Shown here: in pieces, positions 23,661 to 35,937 of the stretch
Numbering within the stretch: the first letter of the stretch is position 1
How the letters are laid out: every line of letters begins with the position of its first letter
Source: Inia geoffrensis
Lineage: Eukaryota; Chordata; Mammalia; Artiodactyla; Iniidae
Assembly (NCBI GenBank): GCA_036417435.1
Contig: CM070903.1
Coordinates: 58,256,001 to 58,320,000 of the forward strand
DNA length: 64,000 nt
Direction: 5' to 3'
Position numbers and translations under genes: made by a program
Notes under the pieces: model-generated
Database searches by the model: none
The model's input: only the letters and a program-made list of their open reading frames with translations
What the model was told of the DNA's origin: nothing

Positions 23661-24593
23661 TGACATCATTACAGAGCCTTCAGACTTTAACAGGATAATA
23701 AGGGAATAGAGTGAACAACTTTATGGCAATAAATATGGCAACCTGTACGAAATGGACACATTTCTTAAAGACACAAACTGCCAAAACTCAACCAAGAAAA
23801 AGTAGAAAAATTGTGCTGCCCTATATAAATTTTTTAAATTGAATTCATAATTAACACTCTCCCCTGCCTCCAACACACACACATTCACAATCCCTTAGGC
23901 TCAGATTGTTCCACTGAAAATTTTTTTCCAAACATTTACAAAGGTTATAATTCCAATCCTTCACTTTCAGAAAAAAGGAAAGGGAATGATTCCCAACTCA
24001 TTTTGTGAGGTTAATGTTACCTTGATTTCAAAAATACACATAGACATCACAGGAAAAGAGAACCACAGACTAATATTCCTCATGAACATAGACATAAAAA
24101 TTTCTTAAGGAAACATTAGCAAATAAAATCCAATAAAAGTACAAAAAGAATAATACATTATGACTGTGTGGAAGTCAATCCTGGGAATTCAAAGTTGGTT
24201 TAATACTTGAGAAACCAATCAATACGATTCACAATAATAATCAAATGAAGGATAAACCATATGGTCACTTCAGTGGATGCAAGAAACTGATAATCTATTT
24301 TAAAATTTATATTGAAAAGCAAAAGACCAAGAAGAGCCAAAACAAGTTTGGAAAATAAGCACACAGTTGAAGCACTTACACTGTCTAATTTTAAGACTTA
24401 CCCTAAAGATACAGTACTCAAGACAATATGATCTTGGTATAAGGGTAGACCAGTTGATCAATGGAACAGATTAGAGAGTCGAGGAATAGACCCATATGTA
24501 TACAATAACTTGATTTTTGACAAAGGTGCAAAGTTAATTAATTGAGAAAAAAATATATCCTTTTCAACAGAAGATGCAAGAACAACTGGATAT

Positions 24594-24853
24594 CTTTTTC
24601 TCTTGGTTGTTTTATCTTTTTATAATTTTGTATTTATTTGTTGAGATTTCATAATTTGAAAGTCTTTCTCTTTGCTTTGAAAGAATATTTAAAATTGGTG
24701 AGCTAGATTTATTTGTTGTTTTCTGTTGCATTTAACTTTCCTTATGTGTTATCGCTGTGTTTTTTTTCTTTTCCAGTTTTGTTGAGATATAATTGACATA
24801 CAGCACTATATAATGATGTGACTTACATGCATCATGAAATGATTACCACAATG
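24594..24853 (-). mobile_element. Small antisense L1M 3' UTR insertion
   Basis: The block 'ttgttgagatataattgaca', then 'gtgacttacatgcatcatga' and 'aatgattaccacaat', is the reverse of an L1M 3' UTR. The host ORF2 phrase is split around it: 'acaactggatat' occurs before (24582-24593) and 'ctggatat' after (24854-24861), consistent with a short target duplication. The T-rich part at 24594-24770 is not confidently assigned. Confidence 0.6.
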
Positions 24854-26279
24854 CTGGATATGTGTATGGAAAAAGAAAACTTTGACCCTCACTTCTCAGC
24901 ATATGCAGAAATTAACTCAAATAGGTAATAAACTAAAACTATGAAACTGCAAAAGAAAATACAGAAGAAAATCTTTGTGACATCAGGTTGGGCAATGAAT
25001 TTTTAAACAGGACCCAAAAAGCATAAATTTTTTAAAGGAAAAACTTGATAAAATAAACATCAAATTTAAAACTCTTTCTTTCTGAAATCCATCATTACCA
25101 GAACCAAAAGGCAAGTGACAAAATGTGATAAAGTTTTTTCAAAAATATATCCAACAAACAGCTTATCCCCAGAATATATAAAGAACACTTACAACTCAAT
25201 TATAAGACAATAAAGAGATAGATGAAATAAATGAAAAGATACTTCACAAAAGCACATACACAAATGCCCAGTAAGCACACAGAGTGTTGCTTATCATCAC
25301 AACTATCAGAGAAATTAAAACCACAAGGAGGTACCACTACACATGCATTAGAATGGCTAGAGTTAAAAAGACTGACCACACCAAGTGTTGGTGAGGATAC
25401 GGAACAAATAGAACTCTCTCAAACATTGCTGGTGGGAATGCAAAATGTTACAGCCACTTTTGAAACCAATATGCAGTATCTTATATAATTAAACATATAC
25501 TTATTCTAATTCTAGGTATCGACCTAAGAGAAATGAGAACACATGTTCACACAAAGACATGTACATGTATGGTCACAGCAATAATAACCAAAAATTCGGA
25601 ACAAACCAAACGTTCATCAACTGGGCAATTGATGAACGAGTCGTGCTATATCCATACTATAGAATATTGCTCAGCAACACAAACAAAATAGTAATATAGC
25701 CAACAACATGAATGTATCTCAGAAACATTTTGCTAAGTGAAAGAAGTCACACAGTGTACTTTATGGTATTGATTATATGATATTCTAGGAAAGACAAACT
25801 TATAGTAACACCAGGTGGATCAGTGGTTACCTGGGGAGGAAATCAATAGCAAAGTGGCATGAGAATACTTCTAAGAAAAAGGGAGCTGTATATATTTTTA
25901 TTAAAATGGTGCTTATACAACTTTATACAATTACCAAAATTCATCCAGCTATAGCCTTAAAATGGCTTTATTGTACATAAATAATATCTTTTAAAAGAGC
26001 AAGAAAGACTACACCTTGCTCAGAGGGTCACAAGAGCTTTTATTAACAGTTTGTTGTGGAAGCTGGGGCTTGAATTATAAATGAAATGCTCTGACAGGTA
26101 GAGAACGCCAGTCGTGGGGACCTCATTGCTTGGCACAGAACCTAGTAGATACGAGAACACTAGAAATGCTTATGGAGGAAAGAAGGGGAAAAGAAAAGAA
26201 GAATAGAAAGAGATCAGCCATGGTCAAAAGAGAAGAGAAAGTCCAGGATGGCCAATTTTCTCAAGTTCCTTGATTGTTG

Positions 26280-26935
26280 ACGAAGAGTCCTTGATTTGGT
26301 AAAGCATTTGGATTTTACTTAGACTATGATATAAATCCACTGGAGAGTTTGGAAAAGTGGAAAGACATTTTCTCATTTATGTTTTAAGAAGATTTTTCTG
26401 GCTGCTGGGTGAATTGTATATAAAAAGGAAGACAGGGCTTCCCTGGTGGCGCAGTGGTTGAGAGTCTGCCTGCCGATGCAGGGGACACAGGTTCGTGCCC
26501 CGGTCTGGGAAGAACCCACATGCCGCGGAGTGGCTGGGCCCGTGAGCCATGGCTGCTGGGCCTGCGCGTCTGGAGCCTGTGCTCCGCAACGGGAGAGGCC
26601 ACAACAGTGAGAGGTCCGCGTATTGCAAAAAAAACCAAAAAACAAAGAAAAACAAACAAAAAAAAGAAGACAGAAGTGGACACAGGAAGATCAGATAGAA
26701 GGCTATTATCACAGTCCACATAAGAGTTGATTTTTGGAATAGAGTGGTGGCCCTGAAAATAGAAAAGTGAATGGATATATTTTGGAAACAGATCTACAAG
26801 ACTTGCTAGAGTGGTGTGCCAGGAACATGAAGACTCAAGGATGATTACCTATACAAATTGTTTGAGTAACTAAGTAAGTAGTGATGCCATCTCCTTAGAT
26901 GGACAAGATTTTGTCTAAAAACGGAGGTGATATTG
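26280..26935 (-). mobile_element. L2 LINE fragment (inverted), interrupted by a SINE
   Basis: The antisense of L2 is visible on both sides of the SINE: 'atttttctggctgctgggtg' to the left, and 'aaggctattatcacagtcca', 'tggatatattttggaaacag', 'ctcaaggatgattacctata' and 'gtagtgatgccatctcctta' to the right. The same region appears in sense orientation at 12400-13190. Confidence 0.75.
26435..26660 (+). mobile_element. CHR-family SINE (GCTGGGCC variant)
   Basis: It starts GGGCTTCCCTGGTGGCGCAG and ends in an imperfect A-rich tail with C and G interruptions. Target duplication: aaaaaggaagacag (26422-26435) and aaaaagaagacag (26661-26673). It carries CTGGGCCTGCGC where other copies have CTGAGCCTGCGC, a difference shared with the copy at 51535. 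Open frames over it (up to 114 codons) are artefacts. Confidence 0.95.
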
Positions 26936-27682
26936 TGAAATTTTAGTATTTTAAAACTCTTCTCTTTAATATATATCTATCACTTGAATTTTCAACATTC
27001 AATTTTCATGAACATAATAGGTATGAAAGTAGGGAAGACTCTATATTTCAAACCAGTTTGCTATATCACACTTCACAACTGGGTGCTGACCTCTAATATT
27101 CTAAGCAGTAATTTTCTTAAATGTGAGACTTTTGATATCAAAATATAAGACTGCATGGGAAAGATATAATTTCATTAAGCATTAGGATATAAGGTATAAG
27201 ATAAATATATCAGATGGAATGACTAAGAGTTTTACAATGCTGCATAAACAATCATTGGCCGGCTCTGACCCCATTTTCCCAATTTCTCCGGAATCCTGAC
27301 AAAATACAATCTGAGAAAAAAAGAAATCATTTTTCACATGGTTCCCTGGTGATATCTTGTCTGTCATAAATTACTTCATTAAAAGTAAACCACTCATTGT
27401 TATGAGGATTAAGATGACTTGAAATTAAAATTAACCTCCATGGAAAAAGAATCTCCTATTACTTATACTTATGAGCACTGGAGATCCTGGGAGTTTGCAA
27501 GTCCACACAATACTGCAGGATTTAAACTAACAAACATATCTCTGAAGAGATGACTCACATTTAAAGTTCCAAAGCTGACAGAAATTTTAATAGAATTAGT
27601 TTTTTGTAATTTATTAAAGTCCAGGAATAAGGACCCAGAGCCCATTCTCTGCCCCCAACATACCTGGCTCTGTAACTCTGAA
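26936..27682. other. Unique sequence
   Basis: No gene or repeat recognised. The 92-codon antisense frame at 27469-27747 runs partly into the L1 and has no domain. Confidence 0.5.
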
Positions 27683-27693
27683 GCTTCCCCTTC

Positions 27694-28542
27694 AGAAAGA
27701 AGACATACAGATGGCCAAAAGGCACATGAAAAGATGCTCAACATCACTAATTATTAGAGAAATGCAGATCAAAACTACAATCAAAATTCACCTCACACCA
27801 GTCAGAATGGCCATCATCAAAAAATCTACAATTAATAAATGCTGGAGAGGGTGTGGAGAAAATGAACGCTCCTACACTGTTGGTGGAAATGTAAATTGGT
27901 ACAGCCACTAAGAAGAACAGTACAGTGGTGCCTTAAAAAACTAAAAATAGAGCTACCACATAATTCTTCAATACCACTCCTGGGCATACATTCAGAGAAA
28001 ACCGTACTTCAAAAAGATAGGTACATGACCCAAATGTTCACTGCAGCACTATTTACAGTATCCAAGACATGGAAGCAACTTAAATGTCCATGGACAGACG
28101 AATGGATAAAGAAGATGTGGTATACATATACAATGGAATATTATTCAGCCATAAAAAAGAATGAAACCATGCCGTTTGCAGAAACATGGATGGACCTAGA
28201 GATTACCCTACTAAGTGAAGTAAGCCAGACAGAGAAAGACAAATACCATATGATATCTCTTATATGTGATATATTTAAAAAAAAAACACAAATGAACTTA
28301 TATACAAAACAGAAATAGATCCACAGACATAGAAAACAAACTTATGGTTACCAAAGGGGGAAAGGGGGGAGGGGTAAATTAGGAGTTCGAAATTAACACA
28401 TACACACTGCTATATATAAAATAGATAAGCAACAAGGACCTGAATCACTTTGCTGTATACCTGTAACTAACACAACATTGTAAATCAACTATACTTCAAT
28501 AAAAATAAATTAATAAATAAAAATTAAAATAAATTAAAAAGG
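27694..28542 (+). mobile_element. 5'-truncated L1 3' end
   Basis: Late ORF2 sequence in several frames. 27896-28318 encodes the segment containing PLLGIHSEKTVLQKD and [20 protein letters not shown], ending near the ORF2 stop. The 3' UTR follows (aaacaaacttatggttacca, ttgtaaatcaactatacttc) with an A/T-rich tail. Flanking gcttccccttc (27683-27693) and gtttccccctc (28548-28558) may be a diverged target duplication. ORF2 is frameshifted between 27911 and 27896. Confidence 0.93.
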
Positions 28543-28558
28543 CAATTGTTTCCCCCTC

Positions 28559-30200
28559 CACCAAAAAATGAAGGACATCTGTAGGGAACATGCCAGAACT
28601 AGATGGTGGTTTTACAGAGCATGATGCAAGCATTGTGAGTCAAGTACCTGTGTTTTAAGATTAAAATTTGGTGTTCAGGAACTTCTTAGTATATGAATGA
28701 TCTCCTTCAGGCAAGGAAAGGTAGGGGTATAGACGGGAGCAGACACTTCAAACAGTGCTGAGTAGACACACAGCGGGCATTCAGTAAATTTCTGCCTATT
28801 GATATATCAATTGCAAAAAAGCATTCAAAGGGGAATGGAAAAGATACAATTCCACATCTTGAAAATACCTCACTTTACCATAATATTTACAAATAATACC
28901 ACGAGTGGTATATGTGATTCAGAAGCAGATTGGAAAGTTTGCAAAATAAACCACCTTTTGTTAATTCTTCGTATAACTCTTCAGGGCTTTAAACATTTTT
29001 TTTGCATTTACATTTACACGAGGCCATTCCTGTTCACTACAGATTATAGAACATTTTAGACAGAGGGAGTTACAGGGTTTAATTTTAAACGAAAAAAACT
29101 CCACGTTATTTCAAATACTAATCAAATACAATGTGAAATAACTTTTGAAATAATTTGGTTTAAAGGTAAACTATTGTTTTCTCTGGTGCCCTCCATAAAT
29201 GTTTGCAAAATAAATTAATTTTTAAAATAAACCATTTTAATTATTCATTAAAAGATATGCCCAAATACTTTCTAGGCAACACTTTGTTAGCCCATATTAA
29301 AACAGTAATTTTGCCAATAATAAATCTGAATTTATTTTGTAATAGTTTAAAAGTCTTATAGGACTTGCTCCTATCAGGCTGAAATGACAAATGCATCTGA
29401 CACCTCATGCCCTTCTCAGGGTCAGGTCTTCTCAGCATCCCCCTCCACCTGCAGTCCTTTCTGGCAACACCTTTGACAAAGTCTAACATGATAGCATCAA
29501 CCCTCAGCTCTACCGTGACTTTCTCACATCTATTCTTGGGCTTTCTGACAGAGCAGCAAGCACTCACATAAATGCAATGGAAAAACTGAGGGAGTTAATA
29601 CCCCCATGGAGGAGTTGTGAATAAATGCTCCCTTCTTCCGTCCCTTGGGTAATCATTTTGTGGGATAGCTCCTCAGAAGCACCCTATGCGGGGCCTGCTT
29701 AGTATTGAAGCTGCATTGACTTTACCTCCTTCCCTATTTCCCTTCTCCTTGTCCCTCACTCCTGATTCCTGGGGTAACTTCTCAAAATAAACAACTTCCA
29801 TGCAAGCCCTTCTCTCAGCCTCTGCTTTTATAGGGGAACAAAGCTAGGATAGGGAGGTTTCACTAGTCACAGAATCCTCAGTGAGGCACATAGCTGCAAG
29901 TCTACACACCACTGAAGTCATTCTCCTCCCCTCAAGAAAGACTTGCTTAATATATTCTTCTATTCACAGCTTATTTAACAAAACCTAAATGTCTTGCCTA
30001 ATGCTAAAGGTTCTGGATAATCTTCACCTCCACCTCAGCCACCTGCACTCTCAATATCCAGGCTTATTCCCTCCTTTTTTGCTCAGCCAGGACCTCCCTC
30101 TAGATGTCCTCTCACTACTAGTTAAGCATAACCGGCCTTGACCTGTGCTCTGAACTCCCATGGCTTTCAGAGCCTGTACAACCAAGTTCAAAACAACAGT
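28559..30200. other. Mostly unique sequence
   Basis: No gene recognised. The 108-codon frame at 29241-29567 (-) is Arg/Lys/Cys-rich but matches no family I know. A 28760-28795 stretch resembles the end of an L2 or MIR. Pyrimidine-rich sequence lies at about 29700-30120. Confidence 0.4.
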
Positions 30201-30345
30201 ATTGTCTCAAAATCTGATTATTTTTTTTTTACTCTCTCCAATTACACTTCTAGGATCGAGGCACTAGTTATATTCTATTTTTGCATTTCACAGCACTTAG
30301 CAAAATATGGACACATAGTAGGTCCTTAATAAATGTATATTGTTG
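30200..30345 (+). mobile_element. L2/MIR-like 3' end
   Basis: The phrase 'cacagcacttagcaaaatat' followed by 'ggacacatagtaggtcctta' and 'ataaatgtatattgttgat' is the usual 3' terminus of an ancient L2-type element. Confidence 0.5.
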
Positions 30346-30566
30346 ATAGATTTTCCTTCCAGCATACTTCACAGGACACTGCAAGCTATTCCAGCATTAG
30401 CTGGGCAAGAAAGAGAACCTAGGTTTTCCCCAAGGTCAGACTTGTTACTCTCTGCTTTTGAGAAAAATGAAGGATAGGACCAAATCTGACAGAAATTAGC
30501 ATGCATAAATGCATGTACTCACCCAAAAAAAATAACTACTATGCTTCTGCTTCAGGTTAAAATGTC

Positions 30567-30843
30567 TTTTTTTTTTTTTTTTTTTCAAAAGAAGTGTTTA
30601 ATCAGTGTCAGTGACTCAAATTGTTAGGGAAATGTAACTCTTCAACTTTTGGGGGAAGTTTAGGGTACAGAGAAAAAGCTATTTGTGAGGAATCACTACC
30701 AGTAGGTTACTTCCAGACTCCAGTTATAGCCTGTTATTGAACCCCCTTCCTACAGTCGATAGAACTTAGCAGCGTATAGACCAGTTTGGGGGACGACCAT
30801 TTCTAAAGTGCTGAACGCTCCTGGCAAGCTCTAACAACAGCGG
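30567..30843 (-). pseudogene. Possible retrocopy of an mRNA 3' end (unidentified)
   Basis: Read on the minus strand, an ATTAAA hexamer (30602-30597) sits 11 bases before a run of 19 A (30585-30567), the layout of a polyadenylated transcript copied back into DNA. The sequence upstream on that strand, to about 30843, belongs to no repeat I know. Short similar sequences aaaatgtc and aagatgtg next to the two ends could be a weak target duplication. The parent gene was not identified, and a simple poly-T expansion is the alternative. Confidence 0.25.
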
Positions 30844-30864
30844 CAAGATGTGTTTGTTTGCTGT

Positions 30865-31385
30865 CATCTATAGTCACTGCCTTAGTTCAAGCCCTTATTA
30901 TTCCTTTTCTGGCTTAGTATAAAATTTCCTAGGGACTATCCACTGAATAAAAGTCAATCATTTTACTATGACCTCCGAGGTCTTTCCTGGTTCGATCTCT
31001 GAACTTCTTCAGTGGGATCTCTCACACACTTCTACCCCTCCCAAACCTAAATTCGAATCATTCAGAATTAATTGCAGTTTTCTTTCAACTCTGCCTTTGA
31101 ACATTTTGTTTCCTCTTTTTGAAATGCATCACCCTTTCTTTGCTTGATTAACTCATTTTTGATTTTCAACACTCATCTCAGTCACCATTTCCTCCAGAGA
31201 GAAACCCATGATTCTACCTCAGTTAAGAATTTATTGATATGTGTCCATCATTATAATTCTATGTATTACACTGAATTTTATTTAGCTGACTTTCTGTCCC
31301 TGAGTTCCATTAGGGCATTAACTAGTTTATATTTGTATTGGTTTCCTCAACATATAAAAAGCCATCAATAAATTTTTAAAGAATA
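30865..31385 (+). mobile_element. L2 LINE 3' portion
   Basis: L2 blocks in order: 'tagtcactgccttagttcaa', 'cactgaataaaagtcaatca', 'tccgaggtctttcctggttc', 'gatctctg', 'catctcagtcaccatttcct' and 'catataaaaagccatcaata'. The 75-codon frame at 31144-31371 is a shadow in the decayed 3' UTR. Confidence 0.7.
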
Positions 31386-31744
31386 AATAAATTAATACTA
31401 GAGGATATTGAAATAAAAGCTAGTATGTTATTGCTGTTAGAAAGTAAATGGTAAAGCAAAGGTCTTAATTATAAAGAGATATTTGGGGAAAAAAACAGGA
31501 CTAAAATGAAGCGAGAAAAGTATAGAGGAACAATGTGGAACAGCGGTGGTCACACAAATCTATCACTGGTGATCCCCAAGATCCCAGGATGGCCTAGGGA
31601 GGGACAAAAGAGCTCAGATCAGAGAGATTTAGGTAAAGAGCTATGTACATGTAGTTTGCTGTAGAAAATTTACAGACTGAAATTTCTGACACCGGTAAGC
31701 ACCTCGTACACACTAATTGACTAAATGATGACTGAATTTGGGTT
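31386..31744. other. Unique sequence
   Basis: No gene or repeat recognised. Confidence 0.5.
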
Positions 31745-32400
31745 TTTGAGCTACTCTGATGGGTACAGATCCTGGATCTGCCCTTTACCTGCTGTATGCG
31801 CTTAACCTCTCTGAACCTGTTTCTTCACCTACAACATAGGGCCACCTGAGTATTGGGGCTGTAGCGAGGATTAACACTGATGTGTGCAGAGAATGTAATA
31901 AAGATGCTAAGAGAGTATTTATTTAATAAATGGCAGCTATATTAGTCAGGGTTGTCCAGAGAAACAGAATATAAGGATATGAAAAAATATATATATTCAT
32001 GAATATACATATATTCCAAGCTGGAGACGCAGGAACGCCGGCAGTGTAGTCTGAAGGCCTGAGAATCAGGAGCACAAAGGGCAGGAGAAGATCAATTTCC
32101 CAACTCAATGAGTTAATCAGGGAGAAAATTCAATCTTTCTTTGCCTTCTTGTTCTATTCAGACCTTCAACGGATTGGATGTTGCCCACCCACATTGGGGA
32201 GGGCCATCTACTTTACTCAGTCCCTCAATTCGACTCTAATCTCTTTCAGAAACACCCTTACAGACACACCCAGAAATAATGTTTAACTACCTATGTGGGC
32301 ATCCCTTGGCCCTGTCAATTTGACATGTAAAATTAACCACCACAGCAGCTGTTGCTCTAGTAGCAGTGGTGGTTGTTGTTTTCATTTTAGTAGTAATAAT
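31745..32400 (+). mobile_element. MIR SINE, split by an MLT2 LTR
   Basis: The MIR core is clear at 31770-31930: 'gatctgccctttacctgctg', 'gcgcttaacctctctgaacc', 'tgtttcttcacctacaacat', 'tagcgaggattaacactgat'. Its 3' end resumes after the LTR (32345-32400, gtagtaataatcatcatc). The LTR lies between, flanked by gcagc. Confidence 0.8.
31938..32344 (-). mobile_element. ERVL-type solo LTR (MLT2-like) inside a MIR
   Basis: On the minus strand it begins TGTGGTGGTTAATTTTACAT, close to the MLT2 start, and ends with the 'ctgtttctctggacaaccct' block near 31965-31945. Target duplication gcagc is perfect at 31933-31937 and 32345-32349, the 5-bp size typical of ERVL. A region around 31980-32015 has been replaced by AT-rich sequence. 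No internal retroviral genes are present. Confidence 0.88.
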
Positions 32401-35344
32401 CATCATCTCATCTAAAGAAGAGACACCCTTGATTCTTTGGGTGTCAGTAGCAGAACTCGCCAAAGGTAAAGGTGGGAACTCCTCAGTATACTAAGAGTCC
32501 ACTTTTACCATTGGCTCTGGACCATTTCCTCCTTTCGCAAATTTGCTGCTCTCAACAGTCTGGGCCATCTCAAGCATACCAAACTGTGCTAGTACAGGTT
32601 AAGTGAGAGAGAGCATCATGGCTACTCTGAGTTCTTCATTACCATATTTAACTAAGAAAATGCTTGAGTAATCCTTCTCTCCATTAGGAGCATTCCAGTA
32701 ACTGAGCATCTTCTCACCCCTTCATTTCATGACCATTTTAAGACCAACAGAAAAAAGTCACAATATTGAATAGATTGGATGTAGAACTATTTTTCATTAT
32801 TCTTCTACCGTGTTTTAAATTATCTCTCAGCCCGCCTGCTAGCAGCTCCAGACACCTCTAAATCCCTGAGGCTAGGCAAGTGTATTCTCTAAAATGCCTG
32901 AATAGCAAATTATTTTTAACAGCATCCCATCTCTCTTTCCAAGCAGAGCATATGACTCAGAAACCACCCTTTCTCCTGCTGACTGCCATCCCTCTTTCAT
33001 CTCAGGATAAATAGACCACTTTAGTGTTGATAACCAGTCTATTTATGTTGAGACTGCCAAATTAAAGGGACCCACACTTGTTGTTTGTGGGGATCCAATT
33101 ATCGATAGCTATTACTAACAAACATGAGATTTGTGGGTTGTTTTTTTTTTTTTTTAGTTTTGAGGTGCTACAACCAGGATCTTTCTTGCAACTCACCTTT
33201 AATTCAAGTTTGAAGCAAAATGTAATAATGAGACACAGGTTTACTGAACAATATTCAAATATCTGTCTGATGGCAAAACTCATTAAAAGCCACGGGTCTC
33301 TTATGATGAGCCAGCACTTTCTGCTTGACACCAAAACAATATGTGCATGAACTACTCAAAGAACTAGCTGGAAGTATACCTTATCAAAAAGCAGGGTCAA
33401 AATTATGAATCAGCCCATAAAGTTTACACAAAACTTACTAGCATACTGGAAGAGTCAAGAAACAACAAACCAACTGCCTGCAGTAGTATCCATTTAATGA
33501 TTAAAAAGAAAATATTGGATTTCTGTGATAATCTATCTTTACAGCTTTTACAGCCACCTAGTCCTAACATCTAGCAAATTTCAGAAATATAAAATGAATA
33601 AATTTTATCTTCAAATTTATGTAGGATATCTTTTCCATTTCACCATATTACTTTAGTAAACAATAGAAATATTTAAAAATAATTACAAAAAGGAATAGCT
33701 TTGCAATGATGCATTTGAATGTAGTATGTATAATCACACAGAGAGGAAACTTTATGGAATTACACTCACTGCTATACAAATTAAAGCCCAAAATAGGACA
33801 ACATATTATCAAAGACCTATACTTATTACTCTATATAATTCGTAACATAGCAGCTTTCAGGAAAATTACATGTTTCTATAAAAAGCCAACCCACAGTCTT
33901 TGGTTGATATTATTCCTTTGAAGCTGTGTGCTCCTAAAACTAGGAATGTGGAGTTTTAGAATGTCATACCTGTACAATCAGATACTGCTCTTCATGCTAT
34001 TGTCCAACCAATTCTTATCCCAAAGTCCACTTATAGCAATAATAGCAAAACCTTTTTTTTTGTCATTAAGTATAATCATGATTATAATAACAATGGCAAA
34101 AATGTATATACTTTTTTCTCAGAAGGGCATGGAGACATTTACAGATGTGTATATTTACAGATGCATTGTCTTTGTGAAATAGATTGAAGTAGATTATACA
34201 CAGTTTTCACCTAGAAAAATGGGAACAAAATAATTTTCCTAAGGTTGGCCTTGGTATGACTATATCATGGGTTTTTATTTATCCACTAGTTAAACACTTA
34301 TTTCACTCTCTGTTCCCCTGTCTGTAATGTTAAACATCTAATCAGAAATAATTTTTTATTCATGTAATATCTATACTTCTATGATTCTTACCAGTAGTTC
34401 CTAAATATACCCTCAAATTAAAATGAGCTTTTCTCACATGTCTACTAGTGTTTTTCCTAACCACTTTATAACACCCACTACTTTTACTTATCACATTTTT
34501 TTTCTAGCCATAGCAGTTCAGTGAGAAGCTCTCCGAGATATCTTTGATATGGAAGAGAGCCAGTGAAAATGGAAGCTTAGAAAAAACCAGGAAATTCTAT
34601 TTCTAAACACTGAAGTATAGAAATAAACACAGTCACGCACTGGTGAAGATAACATACTGTTGCTATCATAATGAGGTATGGTATTTGGATTAAGTTGAAA
34701 GCAAAGCATATCTAATTATACAGCTAAATGGCAGATGACAATTTGAACTGCTTGATATAGTTTATAGATTAAAAGTTCACAGAGCCTTTATCTAATTTTT
34801 TTCTCCCCATCCTTTGATAACCTCTTAAATGGAATGTTGAGAATAGCAACCTTCAAGTGACTGAACACATAGGAGGCTTAACTTTTCCTAATGACCTTTT
34901 AATGCAAAGCAAAAGGTCAATAGTTAGTGCTACTCACATTGAGGCTGACAAAGAATGCGGACTAAGTCTAAATGACAAAAGCTTGTTGTTGGAGGTCACT
35001 TCTCAATTGACTTTCTTGACATTAATGCTTGTTATAACCCAGGCAACTAGTTTTCAAGTTGCTGTTCTCTCTTCAAAGCCTTGCTTATTATAGATAAGAT
35101 ATTTGTCAAAGACATAGTTAGCTTACTCAGTTACTTGAATAGTCTGTAGAAATAAAACTTCAAATGTTGCTCATTCTTTCACAAGAAACATATTTTAGTA
35201 CATTTTCTTTAAACTAGGTTGAAATTTTAAGCTCCGTCTCTAGAACATACATGTAATGAGCTTTAGGTCTTTGGCATTCCTTGATATGTCAGTGCTGTTA
35301 ATACTGTGGGTATATTCTCAGGGTCTTCTTGGTTTATGTGCATT
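32401..35344. other. Long unique AT-rich stretch
   Basis: About 2.9 kb with almost no recognisable repeats. A T15 run at 33141-33155 is followed on the minus strand by possible retrotranscript-like sequence (ATTAAA about 42 bases upstream), which was not pursued. A perfect 16-bp palindrome lies at 34071-34086. Frames of 60-90 codons (33062-33350 on both strands, 33706-34182, 34857-35093) have no domains. Lack of repeats could reflect constraint, but this cannot be judged from one sequence. Confidence 0.5.
34071..34086. repeat. Perfect 16-bp AT-rich palindrome
   Basis: TATAATCATGATTATA reads the same on both strands. It is short enough to occur by chance in AT-rich DNA. Confidence 0.9.
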
Positions 35345-35640
35345 TTCAGAAGGTGTGGTTCAGTGGAATGTGTACTAGATTCACTCAGCTGAGCAGAGTC
35401 GCAGTGCCCACTCTGATATTCACCAGTTTTTAAATTAGCATTGTTTGAGAAGCTGCTCTTAAACTCAGGGGCTGCCTAAAAGTTTATATGAGAGTCTAGT
35501 GGACAACAGTCCTGTTTGGGTCTCAGTTTTCTAATTTATACATTTGGGATTTGTATAAATGATCTGTAATTTTACCTACACTGATATTGTATTTCACACG
35601 TTTGTCCTCTGTCACCTTTAGCTGAATTATAACATCTTGA
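35345..35640 (+). mobile_element. Possible MIR-family SINE
   Basis: The pattern 'gtggttcagtggaatgtgta' followed later by 'tctcagttttctaatttata' and 'aaatgatctgtaattttacc' resembles a decayed MIR. Boundaries are uncertain. Confidence 0.4.
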
Positions 35641-35937
35641 ACATTCAATAGCCCCGTTTGTTCATATTAGATTGAACACTCTGCTCTCTACCACTCCTTC
35701 AGTTTTGGCAAACATGTTTTTACAGTACTTTGGACGATCTGAGGCATGTTCCTCAGCCTTTTCCAACTAGGATATATTTCTTTCTCATATGGGGCACAGA
35801 AGAAAGAACTGTCCCATAACTTCAAATTCAAAGAATCATATAATTTTACGCTAGAAGAAAGCTTAAACAAATACTTCAACTGTGTTACTCATTGATCATT
35901 CAAATTGGTTGTCCCCCTGCCAAAAGGTCTACTAGAC

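Larger units (their letters stand above)
21632..25985 (+). mobile_element. Long decayed L1M LINE (ORF1 region through ORF2 and 3' end), multiply interrupted
   Basis: Sense L1M blocks run in order. The early part has 'aaataaaggcattttcaggg' and 'ctgcactacaagaaaaccta'. ORF2 has 'tgaacatccttctcaaatgc', 'caatgcttagagggaaatgt', 'atggcaataaatatggcaac', 'aaccacagactaatattcct', 'cagatcaatggaacagatta'-type, 'gctggtgggaatgcaaaatg' and 'gaatattgctcagcaacaca'. The 3' UTR follows to about 25985. Frames are broken throughout. Later insertions within it are a CHR SINE (22351-22579), a GA-rich tract (23594-23660) and an antisense L1M scrap (24594-24853). Residual frames such as 25231-25488 encode the ORF2 tail. 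Confidence 0.75.

Noticed and set aside
33062..33350. Possible retrocopy with T15 (33141-33155)
   Set aside because: The ATTAAA is about 42 bases from the A run, no target duplication was found, and frames are open on both strands without a domain.
34071..34086. 16-bp palindrome as a regulatory operator
   Set aside because: Short, AT-rich and isolated. Expected by chance in this composition and without supporting context.
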